NCBI RefSeq assembly: GCF_008086595.1
Contig: NZ_RXYA01000017.1
Location: 1-64,000 of the forward strand
Direction of reading: 5' to 3'
Origin: Acetobacterium paludosum
Lineage (GTDB): Bacteria > Bacillota > Clostridia > Eubacteriales > Eubacteriaceae
Length of the DNA stretch: 64,000 bases
In this document: positions 18,078 to 25,646 of the stretch, in pieces
Layout: every line of letters starts with the position of its first letter
How positions within the stretch are numbered: position 1 is the first letter of the stretch
Notes under the pieces: model-generated
Told to the model about the DNA's origin: nothing
The model's input: only the letters and a program-made list of their open reading frames with translations
Database searches by the model: none
Program-made: the position numbers and the translations under genes

Positions 18078-18551
18078 ATGAACCGAATTAATGATCCGTT
18101 TGAAACAGAATCCGATGAAAAAAACAAGCCTATCGAAACAAAAAAATTAGACCTTGTTTTGAGTCACGATAATGAGAACGTCGTGTTCTCAGTTCGTCAA
18201 ATCGCAAAAAAAGCAGGATTCGGTTTGATTGATGAAGTAATGATCGCTGTGGCAGCATCAGAGTTATCCACGAATATTCTGCGTTATGCTGAAAAGGGTT
18301 TTATCGAAATAAATATTATCTGCGATACTGTCACCGGAATAACTGGCATTGAGCTTCTGGCAAATGATGCCGGACCGGGAATTAATAACATTGAACAGGC
18401 CCTGCAGGAAAATTACAGCACACAGATCAACAGCCTGGGGCAGGGTCTCCCCAGTGTAATCAAAATTATGGATGATTTCCATATCAAATCTGAACCGGGC
18501 AAAGGAACTCGTGTTCTCGCCCGCAAATGGCTGAAAAATGAAGAAAATTAA
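18078..18551 (+). CDS. rsbT: RsbT-like serine/threonine kinase
   Basis: A 157-residue GHKL ATPase of the anti-sigma/RsbT type, with an N box SELSTNILRYAE (Mg-binding N66), G1 box NDAGPGI (D97), and G2 elements GQGLP and GKGTRV. In Bacillus RsbT phosphorylates RsbR and RsbS, leaves the stressosome, and activates a phosphatase. No RsbU, RsbV, RsbW or sigma-B gene is visible here; the next gene is a hybrid histidine kinase instead. A 20-residue charged tail precedes the kinase core. Confidence 0.88.
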   Translation: MNRINDPFETESDEKNKPIETKKLDLVLSHDNENVVFSVRQIAKKAGFGLIDEVMIAVAASELSTNILRYAEKGFIEINIICDTVTGITGIELLANDAGPGINNIEQALQENYSTQINSLGQGLPSVIKIMDDFHIKSEPGKGTRVLARKWLKNEEN

Positions 18552-18685
18552 GTATATATTGGAATGGAAACATCGCTGAGGATGATGATTTAATCGCGGA
18601 AGGAATTCTTTGTTAACGAAAGAAGCAATATGTTCCCTTTATTCACATGAAATAGATAGTATAAGGGCAAAATGGAGGTCGTGTA

Positions 18686-21451
18686 ATGATCGAACTGGGC
18701 CGAATTAAAGTTGACTCCAATAATTCCATGATTGAGGCCAGAAAAAAGGCACGCTCAATTGCTTTGAAACTGGGCTGTACAGAAGTGACCGCCACTCGGA
18801 TCGAAGCAGCATTGTCAGATACAATCCGACAGCTTCTTGACAGTATGAGTGTGATTGATTTCTCCGTTTCAGTTAAAGAATCTGTTGGAGAAATTCCGAT
18901 CAGAAATGGTATCAATATCGTTTTTGACAATCTGGATTATCTCCTCAATCCGAATTTCGAAGCGCAGCATTTTGAAAATTTTGTTTCTTCTGAAACGGTG
19001 AATGAAAAATATACATTCACGATCTTTTTGCCTTTTATCACAATCGATCCGGATTTCAGCTATTCTCTGGTCGAAGAACTGAAGAATGAAATTGAATCGC
19101 CTTCCAGAGCGGAATTGTTAAAAGAAATTGAGCAAAAAAACATTGAACTCGCAAATAGCAGACAGTTTATGGAATCGGTGCTGGAAAATCTTCAGGCTGC
19201 CGTTTATGCAAAAGATTTAAATGGCAACTACACCTATATCAACCGGCACTGGGAAGAAGCGACAGGTCACAAGCGGGATGAATGTATTGGCCGAACCGCA
19301 AAAGAAGTTTTTTCGTCAGACGGAGAGGCGTATGACCAAAACGATCAGGATGTTATCACGTTACAGGAAAACCAGGTAACCGAGGAATATTCCATAAAGG
19401 ACAATCAGAAACGGACCTACCAATCAACAAAGGTGCCAATGAAACAAAACGGAGATATCGTCGGGCTATGCAGTATTTCCACGGATATTACACAAAGAAA
19501 GAAAATGGAGGAGGAATTATTTGAAGCCAAAATTCTTGCTGAAGAAGCGGCGAAATCCAAATCTTATTTTCTGGCCAATATGAGTCATGAGATACGCACA
19601 CCGATGAATGCTATATTGGGAATGAGTTATCTCATCCAGAAAACCGATCTGTCGGTAAAACAGCAGGACTATGTCAATAAAATACAGCAGTCAGGACAGC
19701 ACCTACTGGGTATTATCAATGATATTCTGGACTTTTCGAAAATCGAAGCTGGCAAACTAAATATCGAATCCATTAATTTCAAGCTCTACGAAGTGCTGGA
19801 TAACCTCTCCAATTGTAACAGCGAGAAATGCCTTGCAAAAAATCTAGAGCTTGTGTTTGACGTCGGTCAGGATGTACCAAATGAATTATGCGGCGATCCG
19901 CTGAGAATCGGACAAATCCTGATCAACTATGTAAACAATGCCATCAAATTTACTGATCGGGGAAGAATTACGGTTAGAATCAGAAAAGATAAAGAATTCT
20001 CAGATGGATTTCAGTTGAAATTTGAAGTTCAGGATACCGGAATCGGTTTGAAAGAAGAGCAACAGTCAAAACTCTTTCAGTCATTTCAACAGGCTGATAT
20101 ATCCACAACCCGGAAATATGGCGGAACTGGTCTGGGCCTTGCCATTTCCAGGAAACTGGCAACTTTAATGGGTGGTGAAGTTGGTGTGAAATCTGAATTT
20201 GGGAAAGGCAGCATTTTCTGGTTTACTACCCATTTTTACGGCACAGAAAAAGCTTTGAAATCAAACGATAGTCAGGTGCTTTCTGGTCACGACAATCCCT
20301 GGGTTATGTATGAAACCGAACTCGGAATTCCTCAAAAAGGCATGAAGCATGAACCAGAAAAAAAAATTCCGGATTCCGTTACAGATCAGAAAAAACCGCA
20401 GGGCATTTACAATGCGAAAATCCTGCTGGTGGAAGATAATGAACTTAATCAGGAAGTCGCCGTCGAAATCCTCAGGGATGTAGGATTACAGGTTGATATA
20501 GCCGTCAATGGCGAAATTGCAGTTGCAATGGTTGAACAGAAAAAATATGATCTGGTCTTGATGGATATGCAGATGCCAGTTTTAGATGGGCTTGAAGCCA
20601 CAAAAAAAATCCGTTCCCTCAATCGGTTCAGGGATTTGCCGATTGTTGCGATGACTGCCAATGCGATGGTCGGTGATCGGGAACAATGTCTTGCCGCCGG
20701 AATGAATGATCATTTACCGAAACCGATTGAACCTGTAGAGCTTTTCAAAATGTTGGTACGATGGATACCGCCATTCAATCATACTCCGGATTTTTGTGAA
20801 CGCCGTATCGACATCGTCCATGAGGTGCCATTGGATCAGGAATCGGACATCAGAATAAGCGGACTGGATATCGAACTGGGTCTTGGTCGCGTCATGGGAA
20901 AGAAAAAATCCTACATGAATCTCCTGCGAAAATTTGTTTCAGGTCAAAAAAACGTACCGGATGACATTAAAAAAGCAATCAGTAATGGAGATTTTAACAC
21001 GGCGGAACGGCTTGTACATACACTGAAGGGTGTTACTGCCAATATTGGAGCTATGGAAATAAATAAAAATGCCGAAATCCTTGAAACAGCTATCAGAGAA
21101 GAACCTGCCAGTGAAGCATTAAAACCGTTAATTCAGAATATTGATCTGCCACTAAAAAAAATGATCACTGCTCTGATAAATCAGTTGTCGGAAAAAGAAA
21201 ATACCATTAAGACCAACTTTTCCGTAACCTCAAACGCGGCTCTGATTTCTTTTCTGGAAGAACTCAGGCAGTATATTCGAGCCCGAAAGCCAAAAAGATG
21301 TTCAGAAGTAATTGAATCCCACTATGAAATTTGCTGGCCGGATGAACTCAAAGACGAAGCAGCTGATCTCTTTCAATTTGTTGCCAAATATAAATTTAAG
21401 GAAGCGGATGAAAAGTTGGAGTCCTTATTAATCAGATTAAGTGAGGCTTGA
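18686..21451 (+). CDS. Hybrid histidine kinase with N-terminal RsbT-like domain, PAS, receiver and HPt
   Basis: A 921-residue protein without membrane segments. Residues 1-135 resemble the RsbT/anti-sigma fold (DSNNSMIEARKKARSIALKLG, TRIEAALSDTIRQLL) but the catalytic N-box asparagine is lost, so this is probably a non-catalytic interaction domain. A PAS domain spans about 155-270. HisKA holds the phospho-acceptor H301 (MSHEIRTPMN), followed by HATPase_c (ATP-lid GGTGLGLAI). A receiver near 575-690 has phospho-acceptor D627 (LMDMQMP) and an HPt domain near 720-800 has H778 (VHTLKG). It is a complete phosphorelay in one chain, expected to pass phosphate to the next gene's receiver. Placement behind rsbRST suggests the stressosome controls it. 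Confidence 0.93.
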   Translation: MIELGRIKVDSNNSMIEARKKARSIALKLGCTEVTATRIEAALSDTIRQLLDSMSVIDFSVSVKESVGEIPIRNGINIVFDNLDYLLNPNFEAQHFENFVSSETVNEKYTFTIFLPFITIDPDFSYSLVEELKNEIESPSRAELLKEIEQKNIELANSRQFMESVLENLQAAVYAKDLNGNYTYINRHWEEATGHKRDECIGRTAKEVFSSDGEAYDQNDQDVITLQENQVTEEYSIKDNQKRTYQSTKVPMKQNGDIVGLCSISTDITQRKKMEEELFEAKILAEEAAKSKSYFLANMSHEIRTPMNAILGMSYLIQKTDLSVKQQDYVNKIQQSGQHLLGIINDILDFSKIEAGKLNIESINFKLYEVLDNLSNCNSEKCLAKNLELVFDVGQDVPNELCGDPLRIGQILINYVNNAIKFTDRGRITVRIRKDKEFSDGFQLKFEVQDTGIGLKEEQQSKLFQSFQQADISTTRKYGGTGLGLAISRKLATLMGGEVGVKSEFGKGSIFWFTTHFYGTEKALKSNDSQVLSGHDNPWVMYETELGIPQKGMKHEPEKKIPDSVTDQKKPQGIYNAKILLVEDNELNQEVAVEILRDVGLQVDIAVNGEIAVAMVEQKKYDLVLMDMQMPVLDGLEATKKIRSLNRFRDLPIVAMTANAMVGDREQCLAAGMNDHLPKPIEPVELFKMLVRWIPPFNHTPDFCERRIDIVHEVPLDQESDIRISGLDIELGLGRVMGKKKSYMNLLRKFVSGQKNVPDDIKKAISNGDFNTAERLVHTLKGVTANIGAMEINKNAEILETAIREEPASEALKPLIQNIDLPLKKMITALINQLSEKENTIKTNFSVTSNAALISFLEELRQYIRARKPKRCSEVIESHYEICWPDELKDEAADLFQFVAKYKFKEADEKLESLLIRLSEA

Positions 21452-21455
21452 TGAT

Positions 21456-22571
21456 ATGAAGGCATTATCGGAATGCACTATTTTAATTGTGGATGATACG
21501 GAAATCAATATTGATATTCTGGTGGAAACGCTAGGCGATGATTATGAACTGTCCGTAGCCATGGATGGGGAATCCGCGCTCGAAATTGTGAATATGGAAT
21601 GGCCGGATTTAATTCTGCTGGATATCATGATGCCGGGAATGAGCGGATATGAGGTTTGTGAAAAGCTGAAAAAGAATCCCGCAACAGCCGCGATACCGAT
21701 TATTTTCCTGACTGCCATGACGGATATCGAAAGCAAAACAAGAGGATTTGAAGCAGGTGCGGTGGACTACATCACCAAACCGTTTGAAATTCTCGAAGTG
21801 AAGGCCCGTGTCCAGACCCATCTGTACATCACAATAGCCAGAAATGAACTGGCTAGGCAGAATGAGATCTTGGAAAAACGGGTTGCCGAACGAACTAGAG
21901 AATTATGTCTGACCCAGGAAATCACCATTGAAGCCATGGCTTCGCTTGCCGAGTATCGAGATCCCGATATGGGTGGGCACATCGAGCGGACTAAGAATTA
22001 TGTGCGAATTCTTGCCGAAAAGCTGAGTACCTATGAAAAATACAAAACGATTCTGAATGACGAGATCATTCAGATTTTTTACAAATCTGCGCCTCTTCAT
22101 GATATCGGTAAAATTGGGATAAAAGATGATATCCTGCTTAAACCGGGAAAGCTGACCCATGAAGAATTTGCAGAAATGAAACAGCATACTATCATCGGTT
22201 ACGAGGCACTCCGCATCGCATCATTAAAGCTTGGCGAAAATTCGTTTCTTAAACATGCCATGGAATTTTCGAAATACCATCATGAAAAATGGGATGGTTC
22301 CGGTTATCCGGATGGTCTTTCGGGGTATGACATCCCCCTCGCTGGGAGAATCATGGCGATTGCGGATGTTTATGATGCCCTCATCAGTAAAAGAGTCTAC
22401 AAACCGCCTTTTACCCATAAAAAAGCAGTGGAAATTATCAAGGAAGGCAGTGATAGTCATTTTGAGCCATTGATGGTGGCGGCATTTGAAGAAGTGCAAG
22501 AATTGTTGCGGCAAATCGCAATTAAATACGCAGATTATCCTGAGGAATTAGTATCCTTGAATGAAAAATAG
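21456..22571 (+). CDS. Response regulator with HD-GYP cyclic-di-GMP phosphodiesterase output
   Basis: The receiver domain (1-125) has phospho-acceptor D56 in LLDIMMPGMSG and the conserved K in YITKPFE. After a helical linker, residues about 155-360 form an HD-GYP domain with HDIGKIGI, H...SKYHHEKWDGSGYPDGLSG and the ADVYDAL helix, all metal ligands visible. It should hydrolyse cyclic-di-GMP when phosphorylated. The ATG at 21456 begins four bases after the kinase stop; a GTG at 21441 in frame would overlap the kinase gene. It is the natural output partner of the preceding phosphorelay. Confidence 0.92.
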   Translation: MKALSECTILIVDDTEINIDILVETLGDDYELSVAMDGESALEIVNMEWPDLILLDIMMPGMSGYEVCEKLKKNPATAAIPIIFLTAMTDIESKTRGFEAGAVDYITKPFEILEVKARVQTHLYITIARNELARQNEILEKRVAERTRELCLTQEITIEAMASLAEYRDPDMGGHIERTKNYVRILAEKLSTYEKYKTILNDEIIQIFYKSAPLHDIGKIGIKDDILLKPGKLTHEEFAEMKQHTIIGYEALRIASLKLGENSFLKHAMEFSKYHHEKWDGSGYPDGLSGYDIPLAGRIMAIADVYDALISKRVYKPPFTHKKAVEIIKEGSDSHFEPLMVAAFEEVQELLRQIAIKYADYPEELVSLNEK

Positions 22572-22665
22572 TCTGTGAAAAACGATGCTACGCGATCTTT
22601 ATCAAATTTCATAAGCGTTTCATCCGCGCTGTACCCCGGAATTTCTCTATAAACACTAGACAGGG

Positions 22666-22700
22666 TTGGCAACATATAATATTATATGTTGCCAATTTTT
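22666..22700 (+). terminator. Terminator formed by a perfect 30-bp palindrome
   Basis: TTGGCAACATATAAT (22666-22680) is followed at once by its perfect complement (22681-22695) and then five T. It lies 95 bases past the HD-GYP stop and most simply ends the stressosome-phosphorelay transcript. Confidence 0.8.
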
Positions 22701-22774
22701 GGGTTTGTAATAGAAATTATATTTATTTGAGATTAAATTTTGTGCATAAAGATGTAAAAACGATCGCAATGTAT

Positions 22775-22880
22775 TATAATAAAAGTCAAGCGAAACGGGT
22801 AGTCATCAAGGATGCTTCGTTGGTCATATTATCAGTCAGTAGTTGAGGACGGGTAGTCAAAAATCTCCCCGTTTCATTTT
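22775..22880 (+). ncRNA. Candidate structured 5' leader of the SGNH hydrolase gene
   Basis: A TATAAT -10 box at 22775-22780 predicts transcription from about 22787. Right after that, GAAACGGG (22792-22799) can pair with CCCGTTTC (22868-22875), while a second ACGGG (22849-22853) can pair with the same CCCGT just ahead of CATTTTT, forming a short terminator-like hairpin. The 11-base string ACGGGTAGTCA occurs twice (22795-22805 and 22849-22859). Two exclusive pairings with a T tract resemble an attenuator. No known riboswitch class is recognised; the -35 box is weak. Confidence 0.35.
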
Positions 22881-23029
22881 TATTACCAACTGAAAAGTGA
22901 GTGAACTATTGAAAATATAAGATAAAAAGAGCGCTGTATCTTGAATAATGGTTGCTTATTCTGGGACTGACTGACCAAACTAGGCTCAATTCATATGATA
23001 CAGAGACTTTTAGAAAAAAGGAGATAATT

Positions 23030-23602
23030 GTGAAAATTGTTTGTTTTGGCGACAGTTTGACTTTTGGGTATAATGTCGCCCACAAAGAAAAATGGCATGT
23101 TCTCGCTGAAAAAGAGACTGGGATTAGATTGCAAAACAGCGGAATTAACGGGGATACCACTGATGGAATGCTTGTCCGTATCCAACAACAGGTGTTTGCG
23201 GCAAAAACCGATGGGGTTATTCTGATGGGCGGTTATAACGATATTTTCTTCAACCATTCCTGGCAGAGAGCCGCTCAAAACATGAAAATCATGGTTGACC
23301 GCTGCCGCGAACAAAAACTGCTGGTAGTTGTGGCGATTCCGCCTCCGATTCTGCTGCCGGTGGCCTTCAAAGACGGCGGCGAAGCCATCGATTTTAAAAA
23401 ATCTGCGGTGATGGTCGAAGCGTATTGCCTGTGGCTAAGGGATTATACCGCAGCAGCGCAATTACCTGTCCTGGATTTCCGAAGCACTATCGATTGGACC
23501 GATCAAGATCTCTATCTCGACGGGATTCATCAAAGCCCGGCCGGCCATCAACGGATGGCCGATCGACTGATTGAGTTTATGGGAAAACAGTCCTGGTTAT
23601 GA
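23030..23602 (+). CDS. SGNH/GDSL family hydrolase
   Basis: A 190-residue cytoplasmic esterase-type protein with the four SGNH blocks: FGDSLTFGYN (nucleophile serine), SGINGDTT (oxyanion glycine), GGYND (oxyanion asparagine) and DGIHQSPAGHQ (Asp and His of the triad). Members hydrolyse acyl esters, often lysophospholipids or sugar acetates. The start is GTG 23030, six bases after AAGGAG; the longer upstream frame lacks a ribosome site. Its stop overlaps the convergent DUF3021 gene by six bases. A partial copy lies at 13125. Confidence 0.88.
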   Translation: MKIVCFGDSLTFGYNVAHKEKWHVLAEKETGIRLQNSGINGDTTDGMLVRIQQQVFAAKTDGVILMGGYNDIFFNHSWQRAAQNMKIMVDRCREQKLLVVVAIPPPILLPVAFKDGGEAIDFKKSAVMVEAYCLWLRDYTAAAQLPVLDFRSTIDWTDQDLYLDGIHQSPAGHQRMADRLIEFMGKQSWL

Positions 23603-24013
23603 ATTTTTTATTAAATCATCTAATTCTTTAGCTTTTTTTACAGCATCCATCTTTGCGTAAACAAAAAAAGCAATCGTGTGTAGTGTGATTGATAGAATCA
23701 CCATGCCTGGAATCCATGGTGCAATTAAATAAAACATTTCTGAAGAGAGCAGCCAGACGGCTGTTAAGCCTCCCACAATATTTAAAATTGAAGAAATCAG
23801 AATATTGGTGATTGGTTTTAAAGTAAGGTAGTTCCACAAACCGCTGTAAATCACACCAAATAAAAGTGCGAAAATAGCGGAAATTCCAATTAAATTCCAA
23901 AGATAACTCAAGGCAATGGTTTGTCCGTTGAAAAAAATAGTGAGTAGCAGTGTTATCCATACCGATGTAACTGCGAATACTTGAAAGAATGATTGTTTCA
24001 AATCTTTTATCAT
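23597..24013 (-). CDS. DUF3021 family membrane protein
   Basis: A 138-residue protein with four hydrophobic segments and a charged C-terminal tail (AKMDAVKKAKELDDLIKN), as in DUF3021 proteins. These are regularly encoded with a small LytTR regulator and are thought to control its activity at the membrane. Its ATG overlaps the stop of the upstream LytTR gene by four bases, and GGAGGG precedes it. Confidence 0.82.
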   Translation of the reverse strand: MIKDLKQSFFQVFAVTSVWITLLLTIFFNGQTIALSYLWNLIGISAIFALLFGVIYSGLWNYLTLKPITNILISSILNIVGGLTAVWLLSSEMFYLIAPWIPGMVILSITLHTIAFFVYAKMDAVKKAKELDDLIKNS

Positions 24014-24456
24014 GATAAAGCCCTCCTGAAATTTTTAATGTAATGTCTGCTTATAAAATATGTGGAACCGTCACTTAACGTTATTTCAATTCTGGCATTA
24101 GTTGTGGGTGCAAATTGTTGTACTTCCTTGATATTGACGATCGTTTGATTGTTTATCCGTATAAAGCCATTGTTAATGAAGTCTGCTTCCGCGTATTTTA
24201 GCCGTTTGGGGTATAAATACATCGCACCGGTAGTTAATCGCAAATTGCACATTCGTTCCTCTGATTCTACAATCAGGATTGCCTGAATCGGCACTTGGAT
24301 ATTCCGGTTATTCAACGTATTAAGTGCCGTTATTGTTTTTTCGTTTTTTTGTATAGCAATCTCAATCTGTTGTTTTACATCCTGTTCATTCGGATGAGTA
24401 AAAATAAGCGCGGTTTCTATCGCCATGTTTCTATCGGTTTTAAATATGAGTTTCAT
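24010..24456 (-). CDS. LytTR DNA-binding domain protein
   Basis: A 148-residue regulator lacking a receiver domain. The last 100 residues form a LytTR DNA-binding domain (LYPKRLKYAEADFINNGFIRINNQTIVNIKEV... DGSTYFISRHYIKNFRRAL). Regulation is likely through the overlapping downstream DUF3021 protein. GGAGGG lies six bases before the ATG. Such pairs often regulate their own operon or transporters; no target can be read here. Confidence 0.85.
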   Translation of the reverse strand: MKLIFKTDRNMAIETALIFTHPNEQDVKQQIEIAIQKNEKTITALNTLNNRNIQVPIQAILIVESEERMCNLRLTTGAMYLYPKRLKYAEADFINNGFIRINNQTIVNIKEVQQFAPTTNARIEITLSDGSTYFISRHYIKNFRRALS

Positions 24457-24589
24457 TCGTTTCCCTCCTACAAGCTACATACTATAGCATTTTTTTACTA
24501 AAAACCAGTTTTTTTCGTTTTGTTGCATTTTGGGTACAGTTTCCTGCAAAATATGAATGATATACGGGGATGATGATTTGGAGGTGAAT

Positions 24590-25051
24590 ATGTCAACAAA
24601 AGTAAAAATTAAGATCCAGGACGATACGTGGTTAAGAGAAATAATTGATACTGTATATGAAGAGTCTGATCAAATTATTTTAGCACGCTGGTCATTGGCG
24701 ATGGCAAAACATATTTTAGAGCTGGTGAATATACCTTATGAAAATAACGATATTATTTTAGGCGGTTTTGATACAAATGTACAGTGGCAGAATGGGAAAG
24801 CCAGAATGCATGATGTGCGTCAGGCGGGTTTTAGAATTCACCAATTGGCAAGAAACAGTGAGAATGAAATTGAAAAAACTGCATTGAGAGTTGTGGGACA
24901 GGCTATCGGAAGCGGTCATATGCGAGAGCATGCAATGGTAGCAAGTGATTATTCGGTAAAAGTAATAAACCTTATCAAACCTGATTGTATCGAAGCTGTT
25001 TCCAATGAAAGACAGTGGCAATTGAATAAATTGATGGAATGTAAAGGATAA
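24590..25051 (+). CDS. Imm-5-like putative immunity protein
   Basis: A 153-residue mostly helical protein. The pattern RWSLAMAKHILELV, then VRQAGFRIHQLAR, and GSGHMREHAMVASDYSVKVINLI matches proteins annotated as putative immunity (Imm-5-like). Such proteins are assumed to neutralise polymorphic toxins, but many occur without a toxin. None is visible nearby. GGAGGTG is five bases before the ATG at 24590; the upstream in-frame ATG at 24557 has no ribosome site. Confidence 0.6.
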   Translation: MSTKVKIKIQDDTWLREIIDTVYEESDQIILARWSLAMAKHILELVNIPYENNDIILGGFDTNVQWQNGKARMHDVRQAGFRIHQLARNSENEIEKTALRVVGQAIGSGHMREHAMVASDYSVKVINLIKPDCIEAVSNERQWQLNKLMECKG

Positions 25052-25160
25052 TCTCAATGATTCCAGCATGAGTAAACTCTTTTAATGGATAATGATCAGT
25101 GGGTCTGTAAAAGATGCAGCCCCGTTGATTCTCCCTGGAGGGGATGTTTTTATGCAGTTA

Positions 25161-25192
25161 ATCTTTTATTAGTAGCGATAAAATGATACAAT
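25161..25192 (+). repeat. Intergenic promoter-like repeat, copy A
   Basis: A 32-base segment ending ATAAAATGATACAAT recurs at 32882-32913 and 35454-35485. Each copy lies 60 to 115 bases ahead of a plus-strand gene, here the broken MBL-fold gene. The ending GATACAAT looks like a -10 box. In the other two copies TTTTATT/AATAAAA-type arms form a small dyad around ACCAG. Confidence 0.55.
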
Positions 25193-25250
25193 GACTTCAT
25201 TCAATCCGACTGAACTGTAAACCAAATGATGCCAAAATGGGAGTAAAAAT

Positions 25251-25646
25251 ATGCAAATAGTAAAAAATGTTTATCAACTTGATTGTTCCAGGCGCGGTCA
25301 TGTGTTGTTGATTAAATCATCAGATGAAAGTATTTTGATTGACACCGGCATGCCGGGGCCGGAAAAAAAGATTATTTCGGAAATTGAGAGCCTTGATGTG
25401 CCAATTCAAACGATTCAAAAGATTCTTTTGACACACCATGATGTGGATCACATCGGTAATACTAAAGAATTACAGGAGGCTACTCAAGCCGAGCTTTGGG
25501 CTCCTAAAGAGGATCCCTTATATTGTCGGGACCCAAAATCGTCCGGGAATCAAGCGAATCATTCAAGCTGTCGCTCATCCTCAAAAGCCGGCCGTTTTTT
25601 AATTGGAAATACCCTTTTGCGTATGTTCAAGAAAACGGTTTGCTAA
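25251..25646 (+). pseudogene. MBL-fold metallo-hydrolase, frameshifted and truncated
   Basis: The first 90 residues are a good metallo-beta-lactamase fold start: IDTGMPG, and the metal motif THHDVDHIGN. After WAPKEDP the natural continuation is found in another frame (PGIKRIIQAVAHPQKP), so a frameshift lies near 25530, and that frame too ends soon. The C-terminal half with the remaining metal ligands is missing, replaced by the end of the convergent transporter gene. Not expected to be active. Confidence 0.75.
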
